From the NCBI GenBank assembly GCA_032191425.1, contig CM063460.1, positions 5,833,001-5,897,000 on the forward strand: DNA of 64,000 bases, given 5' to 3'. Under the pieces are notes generated by a model. It saw only the letters and a list, made by a program, of their open reading frames with translations, searched no databases and was not told the origin of the DNA. This stretch comes from Lymantria dispar. Its lineage: Eukaryota; Arthropoda; Insecta; Lepidoptera; Erebidae. Every line of letters starts with the position of its first letter. Within the stretch, counting starts at the first letter, position 1. This document shows, in pieces, positions 41,400 to 52,600 of the stretch. A program made the translations under genes and the position numbers.

Positions 41400-41873
41400 A
41401 TAAATAAATCCCTTAGTCATCTTTTACGACACTCGTGGGCAAGAGATGGCGAATTGTATTCTTACTCTACACCAAATTGTATTATTGTAAAATAGTTTCA
41501 TCATCATCATCGCAGCCCACATACGTCCCACTGTTGGGCTCGGGCCTCCTCCACAATAGGAGGGAAATCTGACCTACTACATTTCAAGTTTTCCTTCTCT
41601 TACACAGATCTTATGTGCATATTATATCCCTTAGTTGTCATGTACGATATCCACGGGCAAGATAGGGAGTGGTGAATTATATTCTTACTCCGTCACCACA
41701 CGGGAAGTAAAATAGTTTGCATGCTGGTCAGACATGTTGGTATAGGGTTTCATGTCGAGTTTTCCTACTCTTACATAGATGTTATGTACATATTATATCC
41801 CTTAGTCGTTTTATACGACATCCACGGGCAAGATAGAGAGTGGTGAATTGTATTCTTACTCCGTCGCCACACG
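41400..41873 (-). mobile_element. Three S1 SINE pieces in tandem, minus
   Basis: Pieces at 41400-41465 (head only), 41510-41704 (nearly complete, short internal deletion) and 41722-41873 (head half). All keep TTCTTACTC-type heads and the core. Confidence 0.7.
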
Positions 41874-42139
41874 TAAAGTAAAATAGTTTACATGTAAAAA
41901 AAATAAAAATGTCTTTAAATCAATCATATCGCCACTTTTTGGGTCTTATTATTTTTAACCTTTCTAAAATCCCCCTAAACAAGACTATAAATTTAAAAAA
42001 AATCAAGCCATCTAGGAGGGATAGTCAGTCAGATACACATAGAAGAATTATATACATAAGAATTAATTAAGATTACACATTGAAAATATGCTCATGATTT
42101 ATGTGAAATGTAATAAAAGTAAATCACATTTTAAATAGT

Positions 42140-42145
42140 TTTATT
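42140..42145 (-). terminator. Polyadenylation signal of gene D
   Basis: AATAAA on the minus strand, about 20 bp after the TAA stop. Confidence 0.5.
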
Positions 42146-42164
42146 GAAAATATGTACAAATAAA

Positions 42165-45100
42165 TTAAGCCTTATAATATCTGCGAGCGCTGCCGTTGAA
42201 TTTGGTGCCTGTAATTGTCTGCAAAGTAAAATAATTTGAAATATTATAATATTCATCATCATCTCAACTCAAAACGCCACACTACTGAGCTCGAGCCTCC
42301 TCCAAATGAGAGAGAACTTCCATCCATCCATCAGCCTACAGACGTCTACTGCGGGACATAGGCCTCCCCAACAGAATGCTCGGAACGGTCCTGCGCCACT
42401 TGCATCTAACGGTTCTCTGCGACTTTGAGAATGTTGTCAGTCCATCTAGTGGGGGGTCGTCCTACGCTGCGCCCTCCGATTCGTGGTCGCCACTCAAGAA
42501 CCTTTCTTCCCCAACGGTCGTCGGTTCGACGAGCGATGTGGCCTGATCATGGCTATTTCAATGTGCTAATTCTGCGAGCTATGTCGGTTACACTCGTTCT
42601 TCTCCGGATTTCCCTGTTCCGGATTTTATCAAGAGAGAGAGAGAGAGCATAACCTAGTATTACAGGTCTGACAGAAGCCATAGGGCTTTATTTCGAGTTT
42701 TCTTCTTTTTATATAGATGTTATGATATACCTCAGTTTTACCTTTTTATATAGGAACAGTGTTGCATTTATTTTTATTCTAATACTAGCAACCCGCCCTC
42801 GCTTCGCTTCGGTTTTAGTCGTTTTACCCGCGTAGTTCCCGTTCTCGTGGGAATACCGGGATAAAATATAGCCTAGTTTACTCCCTGAGCTTTCTATTGG
42901 TGAAAGAATTTTTGAAATCGGTCCAGCCATTTTGAAGATTACCCGGAACAAACAGACAGACAGACAGACAGAAAGAAAGACAGACAGACAGACAAAATTT
43001 CTTTAATCTGTGTTTTAGGCAAAGGTGTCGTGCAAATAACCGTGAGCATGAAAAAAGCCTGTTATTTTGACATTACAAACAGACACTCCAATTTTATTTA
43101 TTGGTATAGATACTGCGAAGGTCATCGTTTAATGTTTATGATAATAGATGGTACTATAAAGCGAGTCTACCCATCAATATTGAGCATTTGACTTCCTTGC
43201 AATTGAAAGATAATTGGATTGTAAATAAAACTATTTTTACGGACTTTATCGCGGGCGGACAGTCCACTCGTGATCATGAATGTTGTAAAGTGTTCGAAAC
43301 GTTGGACAATCATAAATCAAAAAAAAACGTGATAAAATCCGTAAAAGTAGTTTTATTTACAATGTGTAGTGCTCGCGTAAACATCAGAAATTATTAGATA
43401 ATTGGATTTCTGTAATACCCTTCAATCCTTAGAATAGTGTGAATTTCGGAATTTCTTCTCTTGCAATAATATTTTACCTACTGATTTAATTTTTACTCAT
43501 ATAACAGGATGGGCAGACTTTCAACAAGATAGTTTTATGGGTTCAGGTAATTCAACTTACCACAACAAGTTGGTTGTCAGAAAACTCCCTTACGTAATTC
43601 ATTTCATTTCCATCTGCAAACTTTTGAGTTTGTTTGAGGACATTTCCATCAAGTGTGAAAGTTGTCTGGCACTGGAAATTTAAGAAATATTAAAGTGACA
43701 ATAGCTCAGTTGGGAAGTTGTCCAGTTGCATTCAAACAGCGTGAGATCGAATCTCGGTGTTATTATTATTCTGTTTTTGTAATTTTTATATGTTTGTCAT
43801 CATTTTATCATTTTTATTTTTTATTAATATACATCTAAATAAGTTCGTCAAAAATACAATTTACGAAAAAAAAAAAAACATTATACCGAGCAAAGCTCAA
43901 TCAACTAGATATTATCAATAATCCGTACATCATCATTTTTGTTATCTTAGCAGCTGTCATAACAACTGCAATTGCAAAGATACTTTGATGTGTGGTGTTG
44001 TTGATGTTTACCAATTTTATAGATTTGTTGCAGCATTATTACGACATGTCTCGATAAGCAACCTATCATACATAATACGATTATTCGGAATCCAAATCGC
44101 GGTTTTGAGATAAAGACGCTCAAACAAAAATTCTTCAGCTTTATAACAATATTACGATTTCATCCAAGATTTCAAGTAATAGATACTTACGACGCGGTCA
44201 GTGGTTTTCTCTTCAAAAGGTACTCCAGATTTGAAAGCGACCTCCCTTGTTGAATTAGCATTTACGGATACCAGTTTGTAAGTGTTCCCATCTTGAACTA
44301 GTTTTTGGACAGGACGGTAGTTGAGGAATCCTTTTTCTTGTTCAGGGGTGAGACCTGAAAAAATATAATGAAATGGTATGATCTAATTTAATCGACAATT
44401 ACTATAAAATAAAAGATTAGATTAGATTAAAAGGTGTACGTTGTATATGATTTCCAAAATAAAAGGGAAAACACGAAAAATTGGAACGAAGTTTGGACGA
44501 TATGTGACAAAAGCAGCCCACAAAGTCTCATCCTGGGTTTGATTTCACAATTAAAATTGATAAGTTAGTTTCGTTTTTCGCCGGCATTTCCCTCATTATA
44601 TAACCCTGAATATTTTTCTATCGCCGTCCTAATATAAAGTGTAGATGGATTTTGAATCCAATACATCAGTAAACATAATCATGAGAAATTGGTATCTAGC
44701 AAATTGCTTGTAGCAATGCCCAAAACGGTAATTCAATTAGGAAATATTTTTCCTTTACTAATGTGATAGCAAAATTGTTAAAAACTTGTGTTGAATGCAA
44801 ATCTCTCACAGAAATCTCACACTCTCGCAGAAAATCGACGTCCGAGTAGTAGCAATTAGTTACTGCGCTTCGTTCGGTGAGCGAGAGAGCCGGGAGCCCA
44901 ACTTTCTGAGGGTGTTTGCGTGTGGAGGGTTTTGGTGGTGCCCCTGGTGTCACCGAGCCTCGATGCACGCATTCGCACTCCCTTCACTTTCTTCGCGATG
45001 GGCAGCGCCCTTGTAAGGGTCCATGAGCGGCAGCAACACTTACCATCAGGTGTACTGTTTGCTCGTTTGCCACCGTTAGCAGTAAAAAAAAATATGCTGT

Positions 45101-45868
45101 TGCCTTTAGCTGATTTAGAATCAGTACAGCATCTTTTTTGTGTCTGATACAGAAAAACAGAATAATGTGCAAAATTCCGACTAACTTTTATGACCGGTAG
45201 TTATTTGATGTGAATTTTAGTAACGAAATCATTTACTACACGGCATCACGTGGCACAGACGCAAGACTGTATAAACTTGGTTAATTTTACGATACGTACA
45301 GATAACATTAATATTGATAGTGTCGTTATGCAACTATTTAAAACATCACACCCACCTAGGCGTTAAGAAAAATACAGTGAAATGAATTCAACTACAGTCA
45401 ATAATTTTGCTTGAGTTATTTAAGCTTATAATAAATAACAATTTAAAAGAAATTAAACTTGAAATTTATTTTTGTACTATTCAGTTAGCCATTAATTTTG
45501 TGAAAAAGGTTTGTGTCGATAGCAAGACCAAAAAAAAGCAGTCATATATTGAAATAGGATGAGTTCAACAAAAATCGAAAAGAAATCTTTTTTTGGTCAG
45601 AAAAAGGCAAACAGAAAAATAAATATAATATATACGAATAAAATCTATGACAGTATCGGTAAATTCAAAATAAAATCTTATACCAAGTCATCTGATTAGC
45701 GTGTTACAGTAGATCTATTTTCCTACTGTTGTGTAGGAGGCTCCAGCCCATCAGAAAAAATACGTTGACTTATTAGAGAATTATAATAACGTACTCACCT
45801 AAAGATTTAACCATCTCCTCAAAATTCTCCTCTCTTTCAAAGGTATATTCCTTACCAAAGAACGACAT
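42165..45868 (-). CDS. Fatty-acid-binding protein gene D, four exons, 132 aa
   Basis: Exons on the minus strand are 45868-45799, 44354-44191, 43671-43561 and 42218-42165 (70, 164, 111, 54 nt). All introns are GT...AG and the frame is continuous. The protein starts MSFFGKEYTFEREENFEEM and continues LTPEQEKGFLNYRPVQKL. It has KSGVPFEEK in the position of B's QSGVEFDSV, and ends NGSARRYYKA with the R-x-Y ligand pair. Length is that of typical FABPs. Exon 2 is 6 nt shorter than in A/B/C genes, so D and E form a second subtype with clearly lower identity to B/C. Intron 2 is only 519 bp. Probable function is intracellular fatty-acid transport; tissue or ligand cannot be told. Confidence 0.93.
42309..42555 (-). 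mobile_element. RTE-like LINE 3' end, minus
   Basis: CATCCATCCATCAGCCTACA, GGGACATAGGCCTCCCCAAC and GAATCGGAGGGCGCAGCGTA (minus-strand reading) match 27335-27571. It lies in intron 3 of gene D. Confidence 0.75.
42785..43110 (-). mobile_element. Helitron in intron 3 of gene D
   Basis: A|CTAGCAACCCGCCCTCGCTT to TTGGTATAGA|T. The GACA tract is impure (GACAGAAAGAAAGACAGACA). Confidence 0.9.
43215..43398 (+). mobile_element. Penelope-derived terminal unit with inverted arms
   Basis: GTAAATAAAACTATTTTTAC near 43219 pairs with GTAAAAGTAGTTTTATTTAC near 43343 with few mismatches. Between them are GCGGGCGGACAGTCC and GTGTTCGAAACGTTGG. It ends GTGTAGTGCTCGCGTAAACA. Confidence 0.5.
43690..43908 (+). 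mobile_element. T1 SINE-like repeat in intron 2 of gene D
   Basis: ATAGCTCAGTTGGGAAGTTG (A-box-like), GAGATCGAATCTCGG (B-box-like), then an AT-rich body and ACCGAGCAAAGCTCAATCAA. The two boxes support a tRNA origin. Confidence 0.7.
44810..45095 (+). mobile_element. Dispersed repeat ending CTTACCATCAGGTG...GTTTGCC, copy 2
   Basis: Matches 1203-1490 throughout; GGCAGCAACACTTACCATCA and GCTCGTTTGCCACCG precede an A run. Located in intron 1 of gene D. Confidence 0.75.
45096..45649. other. Gene D intron 1, AT-rich
   Basis: No exon or repeat recognised. Confidence 0.4.
45650..45765 (+). mobile_element. S1 SINE tail fragment
   Basis: AAAATCTTATACCAAGTCAT and GTGTAGGAGGCTCCAGCCCA. Confidence 0.5.
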
Positions 45869-45916
45869 ATTGATCGGCTCGACTCAAAACTAACTAAAAG
45901 TCTAAAAGTGTAAGTG

Positions 45917-46040
45917 CCACATTTTATAGCACTCCAAGTAATCCTTCGATAAGTTTTGAAGCTATAAATGATAATATTTATGGCACCTTATAAAGATATG
46001 AATCAGACCACAAATAGCGTTTTCCACCGATGAAAGTATT
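45917..46040 (-). promoter_or_regulatory. Gene D promoter with TATA box, conserved with gene E
   Basis: TATAAAAT occupies 45921-45928 on the minus strand, 53 bp before the ATG. Upstream of it lie words shared in order with gene E: TCGAAGGATTACT, AATATTATCATTT and AAGGTGCCATAAATATT. Such conservation contrasts with the unrelated surroundings. Confidence 0.65.
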
Positions 46041-46579
46041 GACAAAAAAGTAAATGTATTGACGTTAAGTAAATGTACCTAACAAGAGAGCCTCTATTGG
46101 GAACGACATTTGAACAAATCATTCACTACCCTATGATACTACTTTTATTATGCAAATGCATAGGATTTTGTTTGGAATTACCATCTGTAGTAACAGTAAG
46201 GTTATACACTAATATCGCATTGGTCAATCGTATTCTATGACATCCGCGGGAAAGAAGAGATGGTTAATACGTGAAGCAAAATCTTTATATCCATTTTTAC
46301 GGCAATTACTTAAATGGACAAGTATGAAATTTGGCACAGTTGAAGTTTATAATGAGGAGAAGTGCATAAAACTGAAATTTTATATAATAGAAATGCATTA
46401 GAAATACATCAAATTCATTAAAAAAGGCATTACGCACACTACCATGCAGTTGATACACATACACACGCACACGCTTATGCACTTTTGATTACGGTTAAAA
46501 TCTCTGGTCGGACTGAATGTCAAACAATCATAATTATGATGACAATGTCTAATAGACATTTGTACTTATATATTATAAT
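46041..46579. other. Upstream region of gene D
   Basis: AT-rich; a poor S1 remnant may lie near 46190-46280. No gene seen. Confidence 0.4.
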
Positions 46580-47420
46580 ATAAATCCATAAAATATAGCT
46601 TGATCTCTGTGACAGATGTCAACGAAACCAACGAAGTAAGTTTGAACGAGCGACATGTTTAAAATTTCATTTTGTATCAAATATATTTTCATTCTTTCTG
46701 TGTTTCAGTTTTATTGCGATTGAATTGCAATATATTATAAATATAAAATTATTAATATTCATGCCTAAAATGTACCTCGTAAATACTGAAATACCTAGTA
46801 AACATTTTATACATAAATGACCCTTACGCACGTACAAGGTCATATTGGACTGAAAATAATAAAGAGATGGAACAGTCGATATACGTATATCGCTAACCGA
46901 TCTTTATTAAATTATAAAATAAATAAACCCAATACAGTACCTATATAAAACTTTCAACATATTTTTTACAATTAAAACAGACAGTTACATTATAAAATAC
47001 ATAAATTGAATTAATTAAACATTAAAAAACTACTTTTCGTCGCAGAGTAAATGATAATATTATGTACGCATTATAGTCAATAAACTAGACATATTTATTT
47101 ATAAAACAGTCGTAATTGATCGATTGATCTAACAACTTTGGCAAAAAATGATAAATGTTCTAGCAAGTACGCTCCAGTGATGACGATAATAGTGAGGTAG
47201 ATCTTGATTGTACTCCTTTTGAATAATTAAAACAGTCAAAAAACTATTTTTGTTTGAAATAAATTCAAAAAGATTTTCATTGATTTTATTTTAATTATAA
47301 TAGAAAATCACAATTTTAAAAACAAAGAGTTTTATCGATAATAATCTACGGATTTTATCGTAAGCGTGACAGCACTAGAGACAATTGTCACAGAGATCAA
47401 CCTATATTTTATGGACTATA
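46580..47420. mobile_element. TIR element of about 840 bp, copy 1
   Basis: The ends TCCATAAAATATAGCTTGAT and (reverse) TCCATAAAATATAGGTTGAT continue through CTCTGTGACA. The interior is AT-rich without a transposase. It matches 50745-51617 in reverse orientation along its whole length, for example AGTTACATTATAAAATACAT. Confidence 0.8.
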
Positions 47421-47697
47421 GTTATTAATAAAACAGTATTTGCTTAATATACAATAATAATTATACAAAAATATCATTAAAAGAAAATTGTGTAGCAGAA
47501 AAATTAATTTAAATAAATTATGGCCGAATTTCGACTACTCGACAGCTACTAGTATATATAAATAAATGAAACTCTTCTTACTTTCTCGACGATTCGAAAA
47601 CTTCAGTATTTATTGTCATGATATGTATTGGTCGTGAAACACCTGGGTGCTTTTGTTGCCATAAATGCTGAAGTGTTCGAAACCTAAGGGAAAGAAA

Positions 47698-48006
47698 AAT
47701 CGGCCAAGTGCGAGTCGGACTCGCACACGAAAGGTTCCGTACCCTTGAACATAAAAGGTCAAAAAAAAATCGCGTTTGTTGTATCGAAGCCCCCCTTAAA
47801 TATTTATTTTATTTTGTTTTTATTATTTGTTGTTATAGCGGTAATAGAAATAGATAATCTGTAAAATATCAACTCTCTAGCTATCGCAGTTCTTGAGACT
47901 TCTTCTTGAGCGTGGTGACAGACAGACGGATGGACAGACGGACGAACATACAGCGAAGTCTTAGTTATAGGATTTCGTTTTTATCCTTTGGGCACGGAAC
48001 TCTAAA
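47698..48006 (+). mobile_element. Dispersed repeat beginning GGCCAAGTGCGAGTCGG, copy 2
   Basis: TCGGCCAAGTGCGAGTCGGA, GGTTCCGTACCC, GACAGACAGACGG and GGCACGGAACTCTAAAAAA. About 85% alike to 16332-16615. Confidence 0.7.
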
Positions 48007-48189
48007 AAACAAGTAAATACACGATAAAATTTGTATAAACATTTTGTATGAGTAATATCCGTGTAATCAGAAATCATTAGCCTCCTGATATCTAGTGATA
48101 AGGTTACAGTTGTCTATGTAATTCGAAATTACGTAATCCATGCAGCTAATTCAAGTTCTATTTTAATAATAGAAAATAATGTATTGGTA

Positions 48190-48428
48190 TGGTGTGGTGA
48201 CGGAGTAAGAGTACAATATACCACTCCCTATCTTCCCCGTGGATGTCGTAAAAGACGACTAAGGGATATAATAAGCATATAAAATCTGTGCAACAGAAGG
48301 AAAAATAGAAACAAAACCCCTATTCCAATACGTCTGACCAGCGTGGAATATATATGGTCAATAACCCTCCCAATATGGAGGAGATCAGAGCCAACAGTGG
48401 GACGTATATAGGCTGAGATGATGATGAT
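48190..48428 (+). mobile_element. S1 SINE, full length
   Basis: GGTGTGGTGACGGAGTAAGA to GGCTGAGATGATGATGATTC. Confidence 0.75.
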
Positions 48429-48442
48429 TCAAACAATTAACC

Positions 48443-48510
48443 TACCACCGGATCAGAGCGCGACCGCTACTGACAAGATCCGGCAAGAAACTCTGCGAGA
48501 TTGTCTATAA
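48443..48510 (-). mobile_element. CR1-like LINE 3' UTR fragment
   Basis: CTACCACCGGATCAGAGCGC and AGATCCGGCAAGAAACTCTG. Confidence 0.6.
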
Positions 48511-49014
48511 TGTATTGGTAATCCATAATTGAATGATGTGGTATATGCCAGTCCAGGTGGATTGATAACATATTAAAAGTCGCAGGAACCGTTGGACGAT
48601 ATGTGAAATTTGAATTTTTTTGAGTGGCAAATTGCGTCGATCGCCACGTAATTGTATAAAAGTAATTTTGATAATTATCACGATGTTGATTTATAATTCA
48701 ATTGTTTTTTCATAATCCCACGATATACTATAGAACTAAGTACATTTTTCATAGCCGCCAATATGGCCTTGAAGCCACGCCATCGAAGTATTGATTAGAT
48801 AATATAATTGTAGCCAATAATACGTTTTATCTGTGATAGGTGACACAGGTTGAAATAATAATAAATATAGGTATATTCATATGAATTGAAAGAAATTAGA
48901 AAGTACATTTTTTGGATTACATCATAGACTACATAGATATTCATTTACACTTTATCACTCAGAAGTCACTCATAACTAAATGCTTGCATATTAGTTAAGA
49001 CGGTGTAGTACTTC
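48511..49014. other. Intergenic, AT-rich
   Basis: A trace of the RTE-like tail (CAGTCCAGGTGG, AAAGTCGCAGGAACCGTTGG) is visible at 48545-48600; the rest is unannotated. Confidence 0.4.
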
Positions 49015-49683
49015 ACGGCCTGGTCACGACTTTGGTCTTAGCGGCGCGCGGTGCGTCGTGCGGAGCGGCGTCGGTAAGCGGTGCGTTTTGCACGCCACGT
49101 ACCCTCAGCAGAGGTTAGCTGCAGTGGCCGCGGCGGACGTATTTAGGTAGTCAAAACGTGTTCAAAATTATGGCGTTATCAAAATTATCCCTTCTGTTTA
49201 GAAAGCAGTACATTTTTAAAACAAGATATTCTTAATATGTGGGAAGGAGTGCACGAACTAACTAAATACCGGTATCTAAATAGTGAATTTTTTTACCTAT
49301 ACGAAGACAAATATATTTATGTTGGGGATGTTTTGACATCCATGTAGTCGGTCGATTTAAAATTTCTGTGATAAATGCCTCGGTATCAATTACTGCCATA
49401 AAATCGTTTAAATTTTTTTTATCCACGCCGCCGAGTACGTTACTGCTACACCGCTGTTCGCGCCGCTCTGTTTCATGGCGTCGCACTCATTCACTTGTAC
49501 TTTTGTTCATGCCACTCCCGGCACCGCGCGCCGCTGTAGCGATTCGCTCGTATAAAACCGCGCGCGTTTTCGCTATGAGCGGCGTCTCGTAGCGTGCTTC
49601 AAACATTTTCATACTTTTGATCTTACAGCTCGCCGCCACGCGCTTAGCTGCTGCTCACAGCGGCAAGGTCGTGAACAGGCCGT
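49015..49683. mobile_element. GC-rich DNA transposon, 669 bp, with MADF-like coding remnant
   Basis: ACGGCCTGGTCACGACTTTG at 49015-49034 matches the reverse complement of 49664-49683 at 18 of 20 positions. Both ends are strongly GC-rich compared with the surroundings. A coding remnant lies in the middle on the minus strand. I cannot fix a target duplication. A MADF/Myb-type protein would fit a PIF/Harbinger element that has lost its transposase. Confidence 0.65.
49262..49486 (-). CDS. MADF-like domain fragment, possible first exon
   Basis: This 74-aa frame contains IDTEAFITEILNRPTTWMSK and HPQHKYICLRI, which resembles the start of MADF domains (hydrophobic helix, R-P-x-x-W, then a short H/D-x-x-Y segment). 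After LRI a GTAAAA donor-like site follows, so the frame may be exon 1 of a spliced gene whose later exons were deleted. Upstream is a charged stretch, MRRHETERREQR. Function, if any, would be DNA binding for the parent transposon. Confidence 0.4.
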   Translation of the reverse strand: MRRHETERREQRCSSNVLGGVDKKNLNDFMAVIDTEAFITEILNRPTTWMSKHPQHKYICLRIGKKIHYLDTGI

Positions 49684-49784
49684 AAGACGATAATCTACCG
49701 CGTCATGTATCGCGAGTTAGATTTCCACGCAAGACTACTTTTACGATCCACAAATTTATTCTCCCATCCGTTGATTGTAGGTTT

Positions 49785-50024
49785 TTCCGTATGGCGGTGG
49801 AATAAGAATACAGTTCACTACTCCTTATCATGCCCATAGATGTCGTAAAAGGCGATTAAGAGTAATGATAAGAATATAATATCTATGCAAAAGAAGGCAA
49901 ACTCTCAATAAAACACTACAATAACCTGTCTGAACTTCATGGTAGTAAGATCAATTGCCCTCCTATGTGGAGGGGACTCGAGCCCAACAGTGGGACGTGT
50001 ATGAGCTGAGATGACGATGATGAA
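49785..50024 (+). mobile_element. S1 SINE, full length
   Basis: CCGTATGGCGGTGGAATAAG to GAGCTGAGATGACGATGATG. Confidence 0.7.
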
Positions 50025-50067
50025 CCGTAGTGTTATAAATTGCCCTGGTAATACAGGGATTAATTTG

Positions 50068-50380
50068 TTAGTATAGAGGAGCGGTTCTTAAGCCTTAAAG
50101 ATAACGGAACCCCAACCAGGGAAATGGAACCCCATATCAAATGATATCAAGTAATGAACGGTTCTGTGCCATAGTTCAGGCCTTCTTGCTATCTGTCTAC
50201 TTACATAATAGTAATGAGTTCTTCTTATCACCAATTTTGCGCTATTTTAAGTTAATATTTGTAACCGTGGTATTATTTCACAGAAAAATTGCTAAAATTA
50301 AAAGCTTTTCAATCTTGGCGGAACCTTGATGACTATTCAACGAAACCCCTAGATTCTGCGGGACACACTTTGGGAATATC
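50068..50380 (+). mobile_element. hAT-like non-autonomous repeat, copy 2
   Basis: AGGAGCGGTTCTTAAGCCTT, GAACCCCATATCAAATGATA and GTTCTGTGCCATAGTTCAGG; reverse copy of 4838-5080. Confidence 0.5.
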
Positions 50381-50394
50381 CGGTATAGAGTGTT

Positions 50395-50735
50395 AACATA
50401 ATCGTAGCTCATATACGTCCCACTACTGGGCTCGAAACTCCTTCACAGTGACTTGAACAGGGAAATTGATCTATACTATAGTACGCCAGTTAAACGTGTT
50501 GGTATAGGAGTTTTCCTTCTCTTGTTTAGATGTTCATTATGATCATCACAGCTCACATATGTCTTACTGCTGGGCTCGAGCCACAATGGGAGGCTAATTC
50601 ACCTACTATGGCATATTGGTTAAAATTGTTGGTATAGGCTCTTATTTCGAGGTTTCCTTATGTTGTTTAGATGTAATTAGCATTTTATAATTCCTTAGTC
50701 GTCTTTATGATAGCTATAGACAAGAAAAGAGGTGG
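50395..50735 (-). mobile_element. Two S1 SINE copies, minus
   Basis: First copy 50395-50530 (tail to core), second 50538-50735 (tail to head, decayed). Confidence 0.6.
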
Positions 50736-50744
50736 TTAATATAA

Positions 50745-51617
50745 TTCATAAAATATAGGATGATCTCTGTGACAGTTGTCCCTAGTGCTGTCACGCTTAC
50801 GATAAGGTTCGTAGTTTTTATCGATGAAACTCTTTATTTTTATAATAATGATTTTCTATTATAATTAAAATACAATGAATGAAAATCTTTTTGAATTTAT
50901 TTCAAACAAAAAGTGTTTTTTGACTATTTTAGTTATTCAAAAGGAGCACAATCAAGGTCTAAGTCAACGATACTAGTTACTACGATAATAGTTTATCGTC
51001 ATCACTGGAGCGTTCCTGCTAGAACATTTATCATTTTTTGCCAAATGTGGACAGTCATTAGATCAATCAATCAATTACAACTGTTTTATAAATAAATATG
51101 TCTAGTTTATTGATAATAATGCGCACATAATAATATCATCTATTCTGAGACGAAAAGTAGTTTTTTAATCTTTAATTAATTAAATTTATGTATTTTATAA
51201 TGTAACTGTCTGTTTTAATTGTAAAAATATGTTGAAAGTTTTATATAGGTACTGTATTGGGTTTATTTCTTTTACGTATAATAATAATTTAATACAGATC
51301 GGTTATCGATTTATGTATATCGACTGTCCCATCTCGTTTTTATTTTCAACCCAGTATGACCTTGTACGTGTGTAAGCGTCATTTATTTATAAAATGCTTA
51401 CTAGGTATTTCAGTACTTATGAGGTACAATTTAGGCATGAATATTAATATTTTTATATTTATAATATATTGCAATTTAGTTGCAATAAAACTGGCACAAA
51501 AAGAATGAAAATAAATTTGATACAAAATGAAATTGTAAACATGTCAGTCGTTCAAACTTACTTCGTTGGTTTCGTTGACATCTGTCACAGAGATCAAGCT
51601 ATATTTTATGGACTATA
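50745..51617. mobile_element. TIR element of about 870 bp, copy 2 (inverted)
   Basis: Left end TCATAAAATATAGGATGATC, right end GATCAAGCTATATTTTATGG followed by ACTATA. Together with copy 1 it forms an inverted pair around 47421-50744. Confidence 0.8.
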
Positions 51618-51979
51618 GTATTCTTTCTCTGTCACCACACGTAAAAGTGTAGGGTGTAAGTAAACAAAAAAACCACTGTTTTATCTGTAAGCTATGATGG
51701 GACCGCATCCTCTTTGACGTACGGGGCGAGAAATGAGGGTCTTGGGATTAAAAAATTGCCAAATTTCGTCCTTTTGTATTCGAGTGTATCATCATTCTAG
51801 TGGGTGGTTTTCGATGTCCAATCAGGGAAACAATCAGGCCCTCAAATTAAAAATTGAAATTTAAATAGTTTGTTAAGTATCATCCTGTAACAGAGACAAG
51901 CTTTAAGACAAACTGTTAAATTTTTTAAATTGCAGTTTTTTTATATAAATTGTTACATAATGTTTATGCATTATTAGTC
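51618..51979. other. Intergenic, nothing recognised
   Basis: A stray S1-like head (TTCTCTGTCACCACACG) follows the TIR element; no gene seen. Confidence 0.4.
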
Positions 51980-52600
51980 TGTGATAGCGGCTACGAATAT
52001 TACGAACCTTTGCATTGCTTGTGGGTGTCGTAAGAGATGACTTTTTTTTTGATGTGGGCTGCGGTCAGCGCACCCGCCGTCTGTCTCAGTCCTTGGCGAC
52101 AGAGAGGCGGAGCGCGGCCTCGTAACCCACCCATGTAGCACATCGCCTTCGCCGTTGGGCCGACCACCGGTGCAGAGTTCCTTGACTTCAGTGGCCGGCG
52201 CGACGGAATACCCCGAGAGAGTACCCCCTCCCATCGACGTCCCCCCGGGACGTCGATCACCGTCGCGAGGCTATCCTCTCCGCGGGTGCTGGACTAGATC
52301 CCCGGTCCGGTGACCCGCAGCCTCTGCTAGGGCAGCATCAGGCGCAGGTACTCACGCCTGCATCGCCTCAGTCACCGGCAGGGGACCGTTTCTGCATGGA
52401 GTCGTTGTAAAAGATGACTAAAAGCTTTAAATCGCTCTAGATTTAATTTGATTCCGTCTGTTCTATAATTACATTCTCAAGGTTTGACGTCAGGCAGATG
52501 GCTGATTATAAAATTATTGCTAAAACTTTTGCTATAACTTTTGCTATATGTACAATGGAAGACGAGTGCATATTGCGTCGATCCCAAAGAATTAGGATAA
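51980..52600 (+). mobile_element. S2 SINE-like repeat split by an R1-like LINE
   Basis: GATAGCGGCTACGAATATTA and GCTTGTGGGTGTCGTAAGAG (to 52042) continue after the insertion with GTTGTAAAAGATGACTAAAA and, near 52505-52600, GGCAGATGGCTGATT and TATTGCGTCGATCC. Confidence 0.6.
52043..52403 (-). mobile_element. R1-like LINE end, minus, in S2
   Basis: Poly-T, GTGGGCTGCGGTCAGCGCAC, the full UTR, then the reversed end of ORF2 (GGCAGCATCAGGCGCAGGTA). The flanks GTAAGAGATGACT (52030-52042) and GTAAAAGATGACT (52407-52419) are a slightly diverged 13-bp duplication. Confidence 0.8.

Noticed and set aside
43698..43760. tRNA gene candidate (GCTCAGTTGGGA ... GATCGAATCTCGG)
   Set aside because: The boxes lie in the T1 SINE head and no cloverleaf can be closed; related copies are at 17.87, 31.97 and 35.5 kb.
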